Positions 7,037 through 14,513 of a stretch of DNA of 17,712 nt are shown piece by piece. Below the pieces are notes generated by a model. The model saw only the letters and a list, made by a program, of their open reading frames with translations. It did no database searches and was not told where the DNA came from. A program made the translations under genes and the position numbers. Source of the DNA: JABFRJ01 sp031409695 (GTDB lineage: Bacteria > Pseudomonadota > Alphaproteobacteria > Rhizobiales > Hyphomicrobiaceae); NCBI GenBank assembly GCA_031409695.1, contig JANNXS010000392.1:1-17712 (forward strand), read 5' to 3'. Within the stretch, counting starts at the first letter, position 1. The number at the start of each line of letters is the position of its first letter.

Positions 7037-8521
7037 ATGACCAGCCGCGATCATTCATCCGCCCGCGACAGTGCCCGCGAGGTTGCCCTTGCCCCCTGGC
7101 TCGCGTTCAAGCGCGCCCACCTGCCGCCAATGATGGTATACTTCGCAGCCGGCGCAGCGGGTCTGACCAGTGTTGCGAGCCAATTCTGGATCAAGGAAAC
7201 GCTCAGCCTTTCGCCAGCCGAACTCGCCGGTCTTGGTGTTTGGCTTGGGTTGCCGGCCGTCATGAAGATGGTTGTCGGAGAATTGGTCGACACGCGGCCG
7301 ATCTTTGGTTCGCAGCGACGCGCGTACATCTTCATCGGCGCCGGATTGGTGGCACTTTCGCTCCTGATCCTTGCCGGTGCTGCCAGCGGCCGATTGACGT
7401 TCGCTGCGCCAGATAAGCTTTTTTATCTCGCCAGCATTTTGGCGGCCATCGGTTATGTGGTTCAAGACGTGGCGGCTGATGCCATGACCACGGAAGTCGT
7501 TGCACGCATGGACGCGAAAGGCACACCGCGGCCCGAGAGCGAGATCAATGCCGAACTTGCGATGGTGCAGGTCCTCGGCCGCTTATTTCTATCGGCTGGC
7601 GCTATCTCGGTCGCCCTCCTCGGTGGCTATCTCGCCAGCGTATGGACGCGCTCCGGCGTTTTCACCGCGGGTCTAGTGGTTCCCCTGATCTCGGTCGCGG
7701 GCGCATTGCTCGTGGCCGTCGACAGTTCGGAGCGACGAACCACAGACTGGACCGTCCTTGGCGGCGGCATTGCATTCGGCCTTGGCGTCCTGACCATCGG
7801 CCTGCTTGAAATGCCGTTTGCCCAGGAGATCACCTTCGTTGTCTCGCTCATGATCATCGTCGCCATGCTGGCGCGCGTGACAGGCGGCGTCGATCCTGTG
7901 GTCCGCACACGCATCTTCTACGCCTCACTTATCATCTTCTGGTTCCGTGCCTACCCGGGCGTCGGCGACGGTTTCCGCTGGTTTCAAATCGACCGCTATG
8001 GTTTCGACGAACGGTTCTTTGGCATGCTCGAGTTCATCGGCAGCCTCTGCATGTTCTTGACGGCGTGGGCCTTGGCTGGCGCCATTTCGCGCATGCGGGT
8101 CACGTCCGTGCTCGTCGGGCTAACGGTGGTGTCGACGGTCCTTGCACTACCCGCACTGATTTTGGTCTTCGAAGGCGCCATGCGGTCTTTTGAGGCGGCG
8201 ACCGGCATGGGGCCGCGCAGCGTTGCCCTCATCGACTCAGCGGTCCAATCGCCGATCGTGAACCTGTCAATGATCCCCATGTTAACTCTGATCGCCATCC
8301 ATGCACCGGCGAAATCCAGAGCTGTCTGGTTTGCTTTGATGGCCTCATTTATGAACACGGCCCTGACGGCTGGCGACCTGATGACCAAGTACATGAATAT
8401 GATTTTCGTCGTCGAGCGCGGTAGCTATACCGCGTTGCCGGCACTTACCGTCTGGGTCACGGTTATCGCCTTCGTGCTGCCGATGACCGCTATCTGGCTC
8501 TGGCGAAGACACGTAGACTGA
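7037..8521 (+). CDS. MFS transporter, BT1 (folate-biopterin transporter)-like
   Basis: Integral inner-membrane protein of 494 residues with about 12 hydrophobic segments, the first near 33-52. The loop after helix 2 reads GELVDTRPIFGSQRRAY (81-97), and helix 4 carries QDVAADAMTTEVV (143-155). Both resemble the 'D..PifG.rRRpY' and 'D...DAl..E' motifs of BT1-type carriers known from Leishmania, plants and cyanobacteria. The second half has YPGVGDGFRWFQIDRYGFDE (306-325), which resembles the BT1 segment before helix 8. Substrates of bacterial members are mostly untested; pterins or folates are only a guess. The gene stands alone, between a terminator and the next promoter region. ATG 7037 has a weak GCGAGAT upstream; the soluble basic N-terminus fits the family. 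Confidence 0.75.
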   Translation: MTSRDHSSARDSAREVALAPWLAFKRAHLPPMMVYFAAGAAGLTSVASQFWIKETLSLSPAELAGLGVWLGLPAVMKMVVGELVDTRPIFGSQRRAYIFIGAGLVALSLLILAGAASGRLTFAAPDKLFYLASILAAIGYVVQDVAADAMTTEVVARMDAKGTPRPESEINAELAMVQVLGRLFLSAGAISVALLGGYLASVWTRSGVFTAGLVVPLISVAGALLVAVDSSERRTTDWTVLGGGIAFGLGVLTIGLLEMPFAQEITFVVSLMIIVAMLARVTGGVDPVVRTRIFYASLIIFWFRAYPGVGDGFRWFQIDRYGFDERFFGMLEFIGSLCMFLTAWALAGAISRMRVTSVLVGLTVVSTVLALPALILVFEGAMRSFEAATGMGPRSVALIDSAVQSPIVNLSMIPMLTLIAIHAPAKSRAVWFALMASFMNTALTAGDLMTKYMNMIFVVERGSYTALPALTVWVTVIAFVLPMTAIWLWRRHVD

Positions 8522-8715
8522 TGCTCTAATCGAACTCGGGCCTTTTTCGGGCCTCGTATGGAACCGGCAATTCCGTCACCCGGTGCTGAGGGCAAAAAAC
8601 CCCGCTCCGTGTCGTTGGTGTGATTGTCAAACGATACAAAACTAGGTCATGGATTAAAGTTGATGGGGAAACTGACCGCTGCGGCGGATGAACCGGACTT
8701 GGGAGGGAAAAAATT

Positions 8716-9741
8716 ATGGCGTTTGCGTTGGGAATGACATCTTGGGTTCAGCGGCTAGCCACGCTTGCCGTTTTGACTATTGGCGCCACAGCAGGCTGCA
8801 TAAGCGTGAATGCACAGGATCGAGACAATCAGATCCGCGAGCAATTCCGCGCAAAAATGAATGAAAACACAATTACGGTGGCATCTGGTAACCCCAACGG
8901 GGCGTACTTATTTCTCGCCTACGATATGACAGCTGTGTTGGACCGCGGCGACGCGATGCGTGTCCTCACGTACATCGGCAAAGGCGGGCAGCAAAACGTC
9001 AAAGACGCGCTGTTCCTGCGCGGCGTTGACTTTGGTATCACGCAGGCGAACGTCTTGCGCCACTTCAAGCGCACTGGTGAACTCGGCAGTGACATCGACC
9101 GCCGCCTTGTCTACATTACGCGCTTGCACAACGAAGAGATGCATCTGGTCGTTGCGTCGAACTCTGGTGTCAACGCGATTACCGATCTCGCAGGCAAGAC
9201 CGTCAACTTCAGTGACGTTGGCAGCGGCACCCAGCTCGCAACTCAGATCCTGTTTGGCGCGCTCAAGATCGCTGGCGTCAAAGAAGTGAACATGGGGCAA
9301 GCGGATGCCCTGCAAAAACTCAAGACGGGCGAGATAGCAGCGACCGTCCTAGTGGCTGGCAAACCAGCCGGTGCTTTTGCTCGCCTAACCACCGACTCAG
9401 GGTATCGGATCCTACCGATTGCCTACTCGCGTGAGGTTGAAGATGCGGATTTCCTGCCGACGCGGCTGACATCGGCAGATTATGCAATGATCCCAGCAGG
9501 CCAGTCGGTTGATTCACTGGCCGTGAGTGCTGTGCTTGCAGCTTACAACTGGCCTTCGAGCAGTGACCGCTACCGCCGCGCTTCGAAGTTCATCGAAGAG
9601 TTCTTCTCCAAGATCGAAGATTTCCGCAAACCGCCGCGTCACGCCAAATGGAAGGAAGTGAACATCGGCTCCAACCTCCAAGGCTGGACGCGGCACCCTG
9701 CGGCCGAAGCTTGGCTCGCGGCCAACAAATCGCCGCGCTAA
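8716..9741 (+). CDS. TAXI-family TRAP-type solute-binding protein
   Basis: Predicted periplasmic substrate-binding protein of 341 residues. GGGAGG at 8701-8706 with 9-nt spacing selects ATG 8716. The N-terminus is a signal peptide with a hydrophobic core at about 14-28 and likely cleavage after Ala33 (SVNA/QDRD). Cys28 follows Thr-Ala-Gly, a poor lipobox. The mature part opens with TVASGNPNGAYLFLAYDM, has DVGSGTQLATQILFGALKIAG in the hinge region and ends with the WKEVNIGSNLQGWTRHPAA pattern common in alphaproteobacterial TAXI proteins. No DctQ/DctM-like membrane gene is nearby, so it either serves a distant permease or acts as a sensor. The preceding 194 nt hold no convincing terminator or promoter. 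Ligand unknown. Confidence 0.8.
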   Translation: MAFALGMTSWVQRLATLAVLTIGATAGCISVNAQDRDNQIREQFRAKMNENTITVASGNPNGAYLFLAYDMTAVLDRGDAMRVLTYIGKGGQQNVKDALFLRGVDFGITQANVLRHFKRTGELGSDIDRRLVYITRLHNEEMHLVVASNSGVNAITDLAGKTVNFSDVGSGTQLATQILFGALKIAGVKEVNMGQADALQKLKTGEIAATVLVAGKPAGAFARLTTDSGYRILPIAYSREVEDADFLPTRLTSADYAMIPAGQSVDSLAVSAVLAAYNWPSSSDRYRRASKFIEEFFSKIEDFRKPPRHAKWKEVNIGSNLQGWTRHPAAEAWLAANKSPR

Positions 9742-9803
9742 TCCGAAGCACCGGAGCACCAACGCAGCGCCTTGGTATTCTTAGGCCCAATACGCCGGAC
9801 ACG

Positions 9804-9840
9804 GCTGCGGCCTCATCCAAACTCAGGATGAGGCCGCAGC
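9804..9840. terminator. 15-bp perfect hairpin between convergent genes
   Basis: GCTGCGGCCTCATCC (9804-9818) and GGATGAGGCCGCAGC (9826-9840) are exact inverted copies around a 7-nt loop, midway between the convergent binding-protein and Hsp20 genes. Neither side has a clear U-run. It should still stop or protect transcripts from both directions. Confidence 0.65.
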
Positions 9841-9865
9841 TATCACCTATGGCCTAGTAGCAGCA

Positions 9866-10351
9866 TTAGGCTGCAACATCGATCTGCGCCTGAGCCGTGC
9901 CAACCAGTGTGCCCGCTTGCAATGTGCCTGCCTGTGCGCCGATAGCAATTGTGCGCGGCTTTAAGCGTTCGGGCACATTACGCACCAAGTCGATGTGCAG
10001 CAGCCCGTCTCTAAGGTCAGCGTTCTTCACTTCGACATGATCTGCCAGTTGGAAGCGGCGGGAGAACGGGCGCGCAGCGATACCGCGGTGCAAGAACTGC
10101 TGACCTTGGGCATCGGCGGTTTTAGTGCCAGTGACAGTGAGCGTGTCGCCGTTCAGTTCGATTTTGACCTCGTCACGCGTGAACCCAGCAATGGCCATGG
10201 TTATGCGATATTCGGTTTCAGCCAGGCGCTCAATATCATAAGGCGGGTATCCTGCCCCCTGGTCGTTACCCGCCGCCTGTTCAATCAAGGCCGCGAACCG
10301 GTCATAGCCGATGGTCGAGCGATAAAGTGGGGCAAAGTCAAAAGCACGCAT
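9866..10351 (-). CDS. Hsp20 / IbpA-type small heat-shock protein
   Basis: ATP-independent holdase chaperone that binds unfolding proteins in the cytoplasm and hands them to DnaK/ClpB. It has 161 residues. The N-terminal MRAFDFAPLYRSTIGYDR is the IbpA pattern. The alpha-crystallin domain runs about 36-130 (YPPYDIER, GLLHIDLVRNVPE), followed by an I-X-I anchor (IAI, 135-137) used for oligomer assembly. The tail holds a small AGTLQAGTLV near-repeat. The start at 10351 is fixed by AAGGAGG (10365-10359) with 7-nt spacing. That SD is sequestered by a ROSE-like hairpin, and a sigma-32-like promoter lies at 10472-10447, so heat control is expected at both levels. It is divergent from the ceramidase-like gene. 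Confidence 0.93.
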   Translation of the reverse strand: MRAFDFAPLYRSTIGYDRFAALIEQAAGNDQGAGYPPYDIERLAETEYRITMAIAGFTRDEVKIELNGDTLTVTGTKTADAQGQQFLHRGIAARPFSRRFQLADHVEVKNADLRDGLLHIDLVRNVPERLKPRTIAIGAQAGTLQAGTLVGTAQAQIDVAA

Positions 10352-10440
10352 GGTTAGTCCTCCTTAGGAGCGACGATGGATCACCGGCCCCTGGGGCCCG
10401 GCGGTTTCAAGAATGTGCAGCCTGAGTAGGCCTGCACCAT
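10352..10440 (-). promoter_or_regulatory. ROSE-like RNA thermometer in the Hsp20 5' leader
   Basis: On the transcript three stem-loops precede the start codon. Stem I pairs GUGCA/GCC with GGC/UGCAC (10437-10415). Stem II is the GC-rich CCGG..CC/GG..CCGG (10401-10384). The last one is UCGCUCCUAAGGAGGA (10373-10358): UC and CUCC pair with GGAG and GA, and G10371 is bulged. This matches the known ROSE core, in which U(U/C)GCU masks the Shine-Dalgarno and a bulged G keeps the helix weak enough to melt on heating. Length, distance to AUG and the Hsp20 target also fit the family. Confidence 0.8.
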
Positions 10441-10446
10441 CCCTAC

Positions 10447-10472
10447 ATGGGCGTCGTTTTTCCTGCTTCAAG
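10447..10472 (-). promoter_or_regulatory. RpoH (sigma-32) type promoter of the Hsp20 gene
   Basis: On the minus strand CTTGAA (10472-10467), a 14-nt spacer and GCCCATGT (from 10452) closely match the heat-shock consensus CTTGAA-N14-CCCCATNT. Transcription would start near 10440, giving a leader of about 89 nt that begins just before the three ROSE-like hairpins. Confidence 0.75.
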
Positions 10473-10527
10473 ACCCGCAGATTTCAATCCCTTCAGATCT
10501 ATTTCGAGCCCATCACCAGCGCCGATC

Positions 10528-10556
10528 TTGACACCACGGCATAATTTAATTATACG
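10528..10556 (+). promoter_or_regulatory. sigma-70-type promoter of the ceramidase-like gene
   Basis: TTGACA (10528-10533, perfect -35), a 17-nt spacer and TATACG (10551-10556, four of six -10 bases) stand 27 nt before the start codon. The transcript would begin near 10563, leaving a leader of about 20 nt. Confidence 0.6.
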
Positions 10557-10570
10557 ATGTTCAATTAAAT
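10544..10570. promoter_or_regulatory. AT-rich inverted repeat over the promoter, operator candidate
   Basis: ATTTAATT (10544-10551) and AATTAAAT (10563-10570) are perfect 8-bp inverted copies with an 11-bp spacer, so the half-site centres are 19 bp apart, roughly two helical turns. The site overlaps the -10 element and the likely transcription start, the classic place for a repressor. The sequence is strikingly AT-rich for this region. No regulator is encoded nearby. Confidence 0.5.
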
Positions 10571-10582
10571 GAGGCCACAGCG

Positions 10583-11377
10583 ATGCACGCGCCAAATACG
10601 CTGTCTGATTTGCGCCTGACCCGGCCTCTTTGGGGGCTGATGGGACTCATACTCCTGTTCGGTGTTGCCATCGGCGCATACCTCGCACTGCCGCCATACC
10701 CCCAAAACATGGCCTATCACGCGTTCCATGACGGCCGCACGCTGTTCGGAATCCCGAACGCGGCCAACGTGCTTTCAAACATCCCGTTCACAATTGTCGG
10801 ATTGCTAGGCCTGCGCTTTCTAGCGAGCCCACCGGGCGCCGCGCTCGGGCACGAGATCCGGCTAGCATACGTCGCCCTGTTCATCGGCCTCGCGCTCACA
10901 GGGCTCGGTTCGGCGTATTATCACTGGGCACCAGACAACCGGACGCTGGTCTGGGATCGGCTACCCATGGTGATCGCATTCATGGGCTTGTTTGCGGCCA
11001 TGGTCGGTGAGCGCATCGATCCGAAACTCGGCCAGCGCTTGCTTGTGCCGCTGATCGGACTGGGCTTGTACAGTGTGATCCATTGGGCCCAGTTCGACGA
11101 CCTTAGGCTCTACGGCATTGTGCAGTTCTATCCGATGCTTGCGATCCCCGTGCTGTTGATGGCGTTCCGCCCGCGTTATACCCATGGCTGGTTGGTCATT
11201 GCCGCGATCGGCGCCTATGCCCTCGCAAAACAACTCGATCACGCCGATGGCGCTGTGTACGCGCTCGGCGAACTGATCAGCGGGCACACACTGAAACACC
11301 TTTCAGCGGCGTTCGGAGGCTGGTGCCTGTATCGCATGCTCATCGTGCGCCAGACTCTGGCACGAGTTCAGGCCTGA
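10583..11377 (+). CDS. CREST-family membrane hydrolase, alkaline-ceramidase-like
   Basis: Multi-pass membrane protein of 264 residues with about seven hydrophobic segments, related to alkaline ceramidases, PAQR receptors and Per1 (CREST superfamily). The zinc-site residues are all present: Ser110 and His114 in GSAYYH, Asp125 in VWDRLP, and His235/His239 in GHTLKH. Their spacing (Ser+4 His, +11 Asp, then His-X3-His) is the same as in human ACER3, as I recall it. This supports an active amidase-type hydrolase on a lipid or N-acyl substrate in the membrane; ceramide itself is unproven. Many Alphaproteobacteria make sphingolipids or ornithine lipids, either of which could supply an amide substrate. 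The ATG at 10583 follows a weak GAGG (10571-10574). It has its own promoter and a candidate operator and shares no operon. Confidence 0.78.
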   Translation: MHAPNTLSDLRLTRPLWGLMGLILLFGVAIGAYLALPPYPQNMAYHAFHDGRTLFGIPNAANVLSNIPFTIVGLLGLRFLASPPGAALGHEIRLAYVALFIGLALTGLGSAYYHWAPDNRTLVWDRLPMVIAFMGLFAAMVGERIDPKLGQRLLVPLIGLGLYSVIHWAQFDDLRLYGIVQFYPMLAIPVLLMAFRPRYTHGWLVIAAIGAYALAKQLDHADGAVYALGELISGHTLKHLSAAFGGWCLYRMLIVRQTLARVQA

Positions 11378-11928
11378 TCTTCAATCTACACGTGCCACCA
11401 TTTCGCGCGGCCGCCAGTGCATGAAGGCCCGAACGGTCTCAGTTCCTTGGGGTTTGGGCTATCAAAGACGCCGAGCAACTAAGTAACAGTTGGCGTGACG
11501 CGCATTGCACCAATGGTACTCCTGCATCGGAACCAATGGGCGCGGAGTCCGGGCCCAATCGAAATCAGCAATCATGTGGTCTGGCTGCCAAAACGCCGGG
11601 CGGATTTCGGCACGAGGCACCTTTTCATCAAGTGGTGTCGCACTAGGTCAGTTCCTAGTTGCACATTTGCGCCAATCAGGCGAACATCCCACGACGGTAA
11701 TTGACGCCGCATGCTGGGTGACCTGCCGGCCGATTGGTCTCATCCAATGTGTGGTCCGTAACAAAAATACAGTGTGCGCATACGACAGCTGGTTTGGAAC
11801 TTTGCGCCTCTCTGATCACGCTCTCGCGATACGTGCGCTTCGGGCTAACTGACCTGAGTTTCACCCTACGCTCGCCCCAATGTTTTGGCAGTGTTGGATT
11901 TAACGGCGACGACTGAGGAGGCCTCCAC
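11378..11928. other. 551-nt region without a convincing gene, upstream of prkA
   Basis: Short open frames occur on both strands (for example 11505-11852 plus and 11957-11676 minus). Their translations are rich in Cys, Trp and Arg, lack a conserved look and overlap each other. No good EcfG (GGAAC-N17-CGTT) or sigma-54 promoter was found by eye, although prkA is usually stress- or nitrogen-regulated. The region may hold a long prkA leader, a small RNA, or gene remnants. The only structure seen is the palindrome at 11642-11659. Confidence 0.5.
11642..11659. promoter_or_regulatory. palindrome upstream of prkA
   Basis: ACTAGG (11642-11647) and CCTAGT (11654-11659) are perfect inverted half-sites with a 6-nt spacer, 270 nt before the prkA start. 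It could be an operator or a small stem-loop; nothing else supports a function. Confidence 0.25.
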
Positions 11929-13884
11929 ATGGCAACCCCATCAAACAACGACACCATCTTCGACTTGTTCGCAAAGTCCTACGACGGCAACAAGCAAACA
12001 CGCATGCCGTTGCGCGACTATCTGGAGGCGTGCAAATCCGATCCGACCATGTACGCCAGCGCGTCTGAGCGTATGATTGCCGCCATCGGCGAGCCCGAAT
12101 TGATAGACACCGCCAAGGATCAACGTCTCGGCCGTGTGTTCATGAATCGCACCGTCAAGATTTATCCGGCGTTCAAGGACTTTTACGGCCTTGAGGAAAC
12201 CATCGAACGGATCGTTGGATATTTCCGTCACGCGGCCCAGGGCCTCGAAGAGCGCAAACAGATTCTTTATCTCCTCGGCCCCGTCGGCGGCGGTAAATCT
12301 TCTCTCGCAGAGCGCCTGAAGGAGCTGATGGAGAAGCGGCCGATATACGTGCTTGCCACCAAGGATGAGCTGTCGCCCGTGTTCGAAAGTCCGCTCGGCT
12401 TGTTCGACCCGGTGACCATGGCCGATATGATGGCCGACAAGTACGGCATCCCAAAACGCATTTTGCCGGGCTTTATGAGCCCTTGGGCCGTGAAACGGCT
12501 GGATGAGTTCGGCGGCGACATCTCCAAGTTCTCGGTCGCCATGATGTATCCGTCGCGCCTGCGCCAGATCTGCGTCGCCAAAACGGAGCCCGGCGACGAA
12601 AACAACCAGGACATCTCGGCCCTGGTCGGCAAGGTCGACATTCGCAAGCTAGAACACTACGGCCAGAATGATGCCGATGCCTACTCGCATTCCGGCGGAC
12701 TGAACCGCACGACCCAGGGGCTCCTGGAGTTTGTGGAAATGTTCAAAGCGCCCTTGAAAATGCTGCATCCATTGCTGACCGCAACCCAGGACCGCAGCTA
12801 CGTTGGCACCGAGAACGTCGGCGCCATGCCGTACCAGGGAATAATCGTGGCGCACTCGAACGAGAGCGAATGGCAGTCGTTCCGCTCCAACAAAAACAAC
12901 GAGGCCTTCCTCGACCGCATCTGCGTGATCACGGTGCCTTATTGCCTGCGGGTCATGGAGGAGCGCAAGATCTACGAGAAACTGCTGGCATCGTCCGATC
13001 TCAAGAACGCCGCGTGCGCGCCGGGCACGCTCGAAATGCTGGCGCGTTTCTCCGTTCTCTCGCGCCTCAAGGAACACGAGAACTCACAGATCTTCTCCAA
13101 AATGCGCGTTTATGACGGCGAAAGTCTCAAGGACACAGACCCGCACGCCAAGACAATCCAGGAGTATCGCGACGCAGCCGGTGTGACCGAGGGCATGGAC
13201 GGCGCTTCGACCCGCTTTGCCTACAAGGTGCTGTCGGGCACATTTAACTTTGACAACACGGAAGTCGCAGCAGACCCCGTGCACCTGATGTTTATTCTGG
13301 AGCAGGCGATCAAACGCGAGCAGATGCCCGAAGAGCAAGAGAGCCGCTACATCGAGTTCCTCAAGGAAGAGCTCGCGCCGCGCTACGCTGAGTTCATCGG
13401 CAACGAGGTGCAGAAGGCGTATCTCGAAAGCTATCACGACTTCGGCCAGAACCTGTTCGACCGCTACGTCGCCTATGCCGACAGCTGGATCGAGGATCAT
13501 GACTTCAAAGATCCCGACACCGGCCAGATCATGAGCCGACAGGTGCTGGAACAGGAGTTGTCCAAGATCGAGAAGCCGGCTGGAATCGCCAACCCGAAGG
13601 ATTTCCGCTTCGAGGTGGTGAAGTTTGCCCTTCGCGCACGTGCCAAAAACTCGGGCAAAAATCCGACCTGGACCAGCTATGAGAAAATCCGCGACGTCAT
13701 CGAGCGCCGCATGTTTTCACAGGTCGAGGATCTGCTGCCGGTCATCTCGTTTGGCAAGAAGCAGGACACCGAGACTGAGAGCAAGCACACCGAGTTCGTC
13801 CAACGCATGGTCTCGCGCGGCTACACGCCGCGTCAGGTGCGCCGCTTGGTTGAGTGGTACATGCGGGTGAAGAAGGCGAGCTGA
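11929..13884 (+). CDS. prkA: PrkA-type AAA+ serine protein kinase (YeaG family)
   Basis: Cytoplasmic AAA+ protein of 651 residues, the normal length for PrkA/YeaG. The Walker A is GPVGGGKSS (117-125), inside the AAA-PrkA domain (about 20-380). It carries the family stretch GGLNRTTQGLLEFVEMFKAPLK, followed by the PrkA C-terminal region, which contains kinase-like features. E. coli YeaG acts with YeaH in nitrogen and carbon starvation, and B. subtilis PrkA is tied to sporulation; protease activity has also been reported for the family. GAGGAGG (11915-11921) with 7-nt spacing gives a strong start at ATG 11929; this SD lies inside a GGAGGCCTCC palindrome. The gene heads a tight four-gene run ending with yeaH. 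Confidence 0.95.
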   Translation: MATPSNNDTIFDLFAKSYDGNKQTRMPLRDYLEACKSDPTMYASASERMIAAIGEPELIDTAKDQRLGRVFMNRTVKIYPAFKDFYGLEETIERIVGYFRHAAQGLEERKQILYLLGPVGGGKSSLAERLKELMEKRPIYVLATKDELSPVFESPLGLFDPVTMADMMADKYGIPKRILPGFMSPWAVKRLDEFGGDISKFSVAMMYPSRLRQICVAKTEPGDENNQDISALVGKVDIRKLEHYGQNDADAYSHSGGLNRTTQGLLEFVEMFKAPLKMLHPLLTATQDRSYVGTENVGAMPYQGIIVAHSNESEWQSFRSNKNNEAFLDRICVITVPYCLRVMEERKIYEKLLASSDLKNAACAPGTLEMLARFSVLSRLKEHENSQIFSKMRVYDGESLKDTDPHAKTIQEYRDAAGVTEGMDGASTRFAYKVLSGTFNFDNTEVAADPVHLMFILEQAIKREQMPEEQESRYIEFLKEELAPRYAEFIGNEVQKAYLESYHDFGQNLFDRYVAYADSWIEDHDFKDPDTGQIMSRQVLEQELSKIEKPAGIANPKDFRFEVVKFALRARAKNSGKNPTWTSYEKIRDVIERRMFSQVEDLLPVISFGKKQDTETESKHTEFVQRMVSRGYTPRQVRRLVEWYMRVKKAS

Positions 13885-13888
13885 GGCA

Positions 13889-14500
13889 ATGGCGGACGCG
13901 CAGCGGAAATCGATGACCGTCGAGGAGTTCCTTGAGTGGAATATCCTTCAAGACGAGCGTTATGAACTCGTCGACGGATTTCCCGAGCCGCTGCGCCCTC
14001 GCGTCGCTCCGAGAGGCATGGCGGGGACGACAGATCAGCACGATACGATCACGGTCAACCTGATAATTGCGATTGGCAACCAACTTCGCAATTCCGGTTG
14101 CCGCCCCAAGACCGCCGATACGGCCGTGCGCACTAAGATAAGGAACGTGCGCCGGCCGGATGTGACGATTGAGTGTTCGCCGGTCCTGAAGGGCTCGCTT
14201 GAAGCGCGCAATCCCATTGCTGTATTCGAAGTGCTCTCACCGACGACACGCAAGATCGACCGCACGGTGAAGCTACAGGAATACTTGAAGCACCCAACCC
14301 TACGCACAATCGTGCATATCGATCCGGATGAATTGGACGTTGTCGTTTTTACGCGTGGCGAGGATGGCGGGTGGGCCGACACGCGGCTCGAATACATCGA
14401 CGATGTGTTGACACTGCCGGAACTGAACGTCGCGCTGTCGCTGCCCGCCATCTACGACGGCGTGCCAGTCGTGGAGAAGGGGAAGCGGCCGGTCGAGTGA
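13889..14500 (+). CDS. Uma2-family (DUF820) putative endonuclease
   Basis: A protein of 203 residues with the restriction-endonuclease-like fold of the Uma2 family. The start MTVEEFLEWNILQDERYELVDG (from residue 8) has the conserved Glu26 in YELVDG. Asp91 in RRPDVTIEC and Glu114 in VFEVLSPTT form the PD-(D/E)xK metal site, with Lys128 in TVKLQEYLKH a likely catalytic lysine. The end of the fold (IVHIDPDELDVVVFTR) is present. Uma2 proteins are very abundant in cyanobacteria and scattered in other bacteria; no member has a settled role. The ATG is 4 nt after prkA with a GAGG overlapping the prkA stop, so translation is coupled to prkA. Such a gene is not expected between prkA and yeaH and may be a late insertion. 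The region after VDG (residues 31-48) looks longer than usual. Confidence 0.85.
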   Translation: MADAQRKSMTVEEFLEWNILQDERYELVDGFPEPLRPRVAPRGMAGTTDQHDTITVNLIIAIGNQLRNSGCRPKTADTAVRTKIRNVRRPDVTIECSPVLKGSLEARNPIAVFEVLSPTTRKIDRTVKLQEYLKHPTLRTIVHIDPDELDVVVFTRGEDGGWADTRLEYIDDVLTLPELNVALSLPAIYDGVPVVEKGKRPVE

Positions 14501-14513
14501 TGGTTGCTGAGCG

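Noticed and set aside
8541..8560. CGGGCC-TTTTT-CGGGCC after the MFS gene as a terminator
   Set aside because: The two blocks are direct, not inverted, repeats. Only the 4-bp GGCC self-complement could pair, which is too weak.
8791..8799. Lipoprotein signal in the TAXI protein (Thr-Ala-Gly-Cys28)
   Set aside because: Position -3 is Thr rather than Leu/Val/Ile; a signal peptidase I site after Ala33 fits better.
11475..11513. Sigma-54-like TTGGCGTG...TTGCA upstream of prkA
   Set aside because: The GG-to-GC distance is about three bases too long for a -24/-12 promoter.
11795..11820. GGAAC as the -35 of an EcfG general-stress promoter before prkA
   Set aside because: No CGTT-like -10 lies 16-17 nt downstream.
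11505..11852. 115-codon frame in the gap before prkA
   Set aside because: No recognisable family, many Cys and Trp, no Shine-Dalgarno, and overlapping open frames on both strands. It could be a remnant but cannot be supported as a gene.
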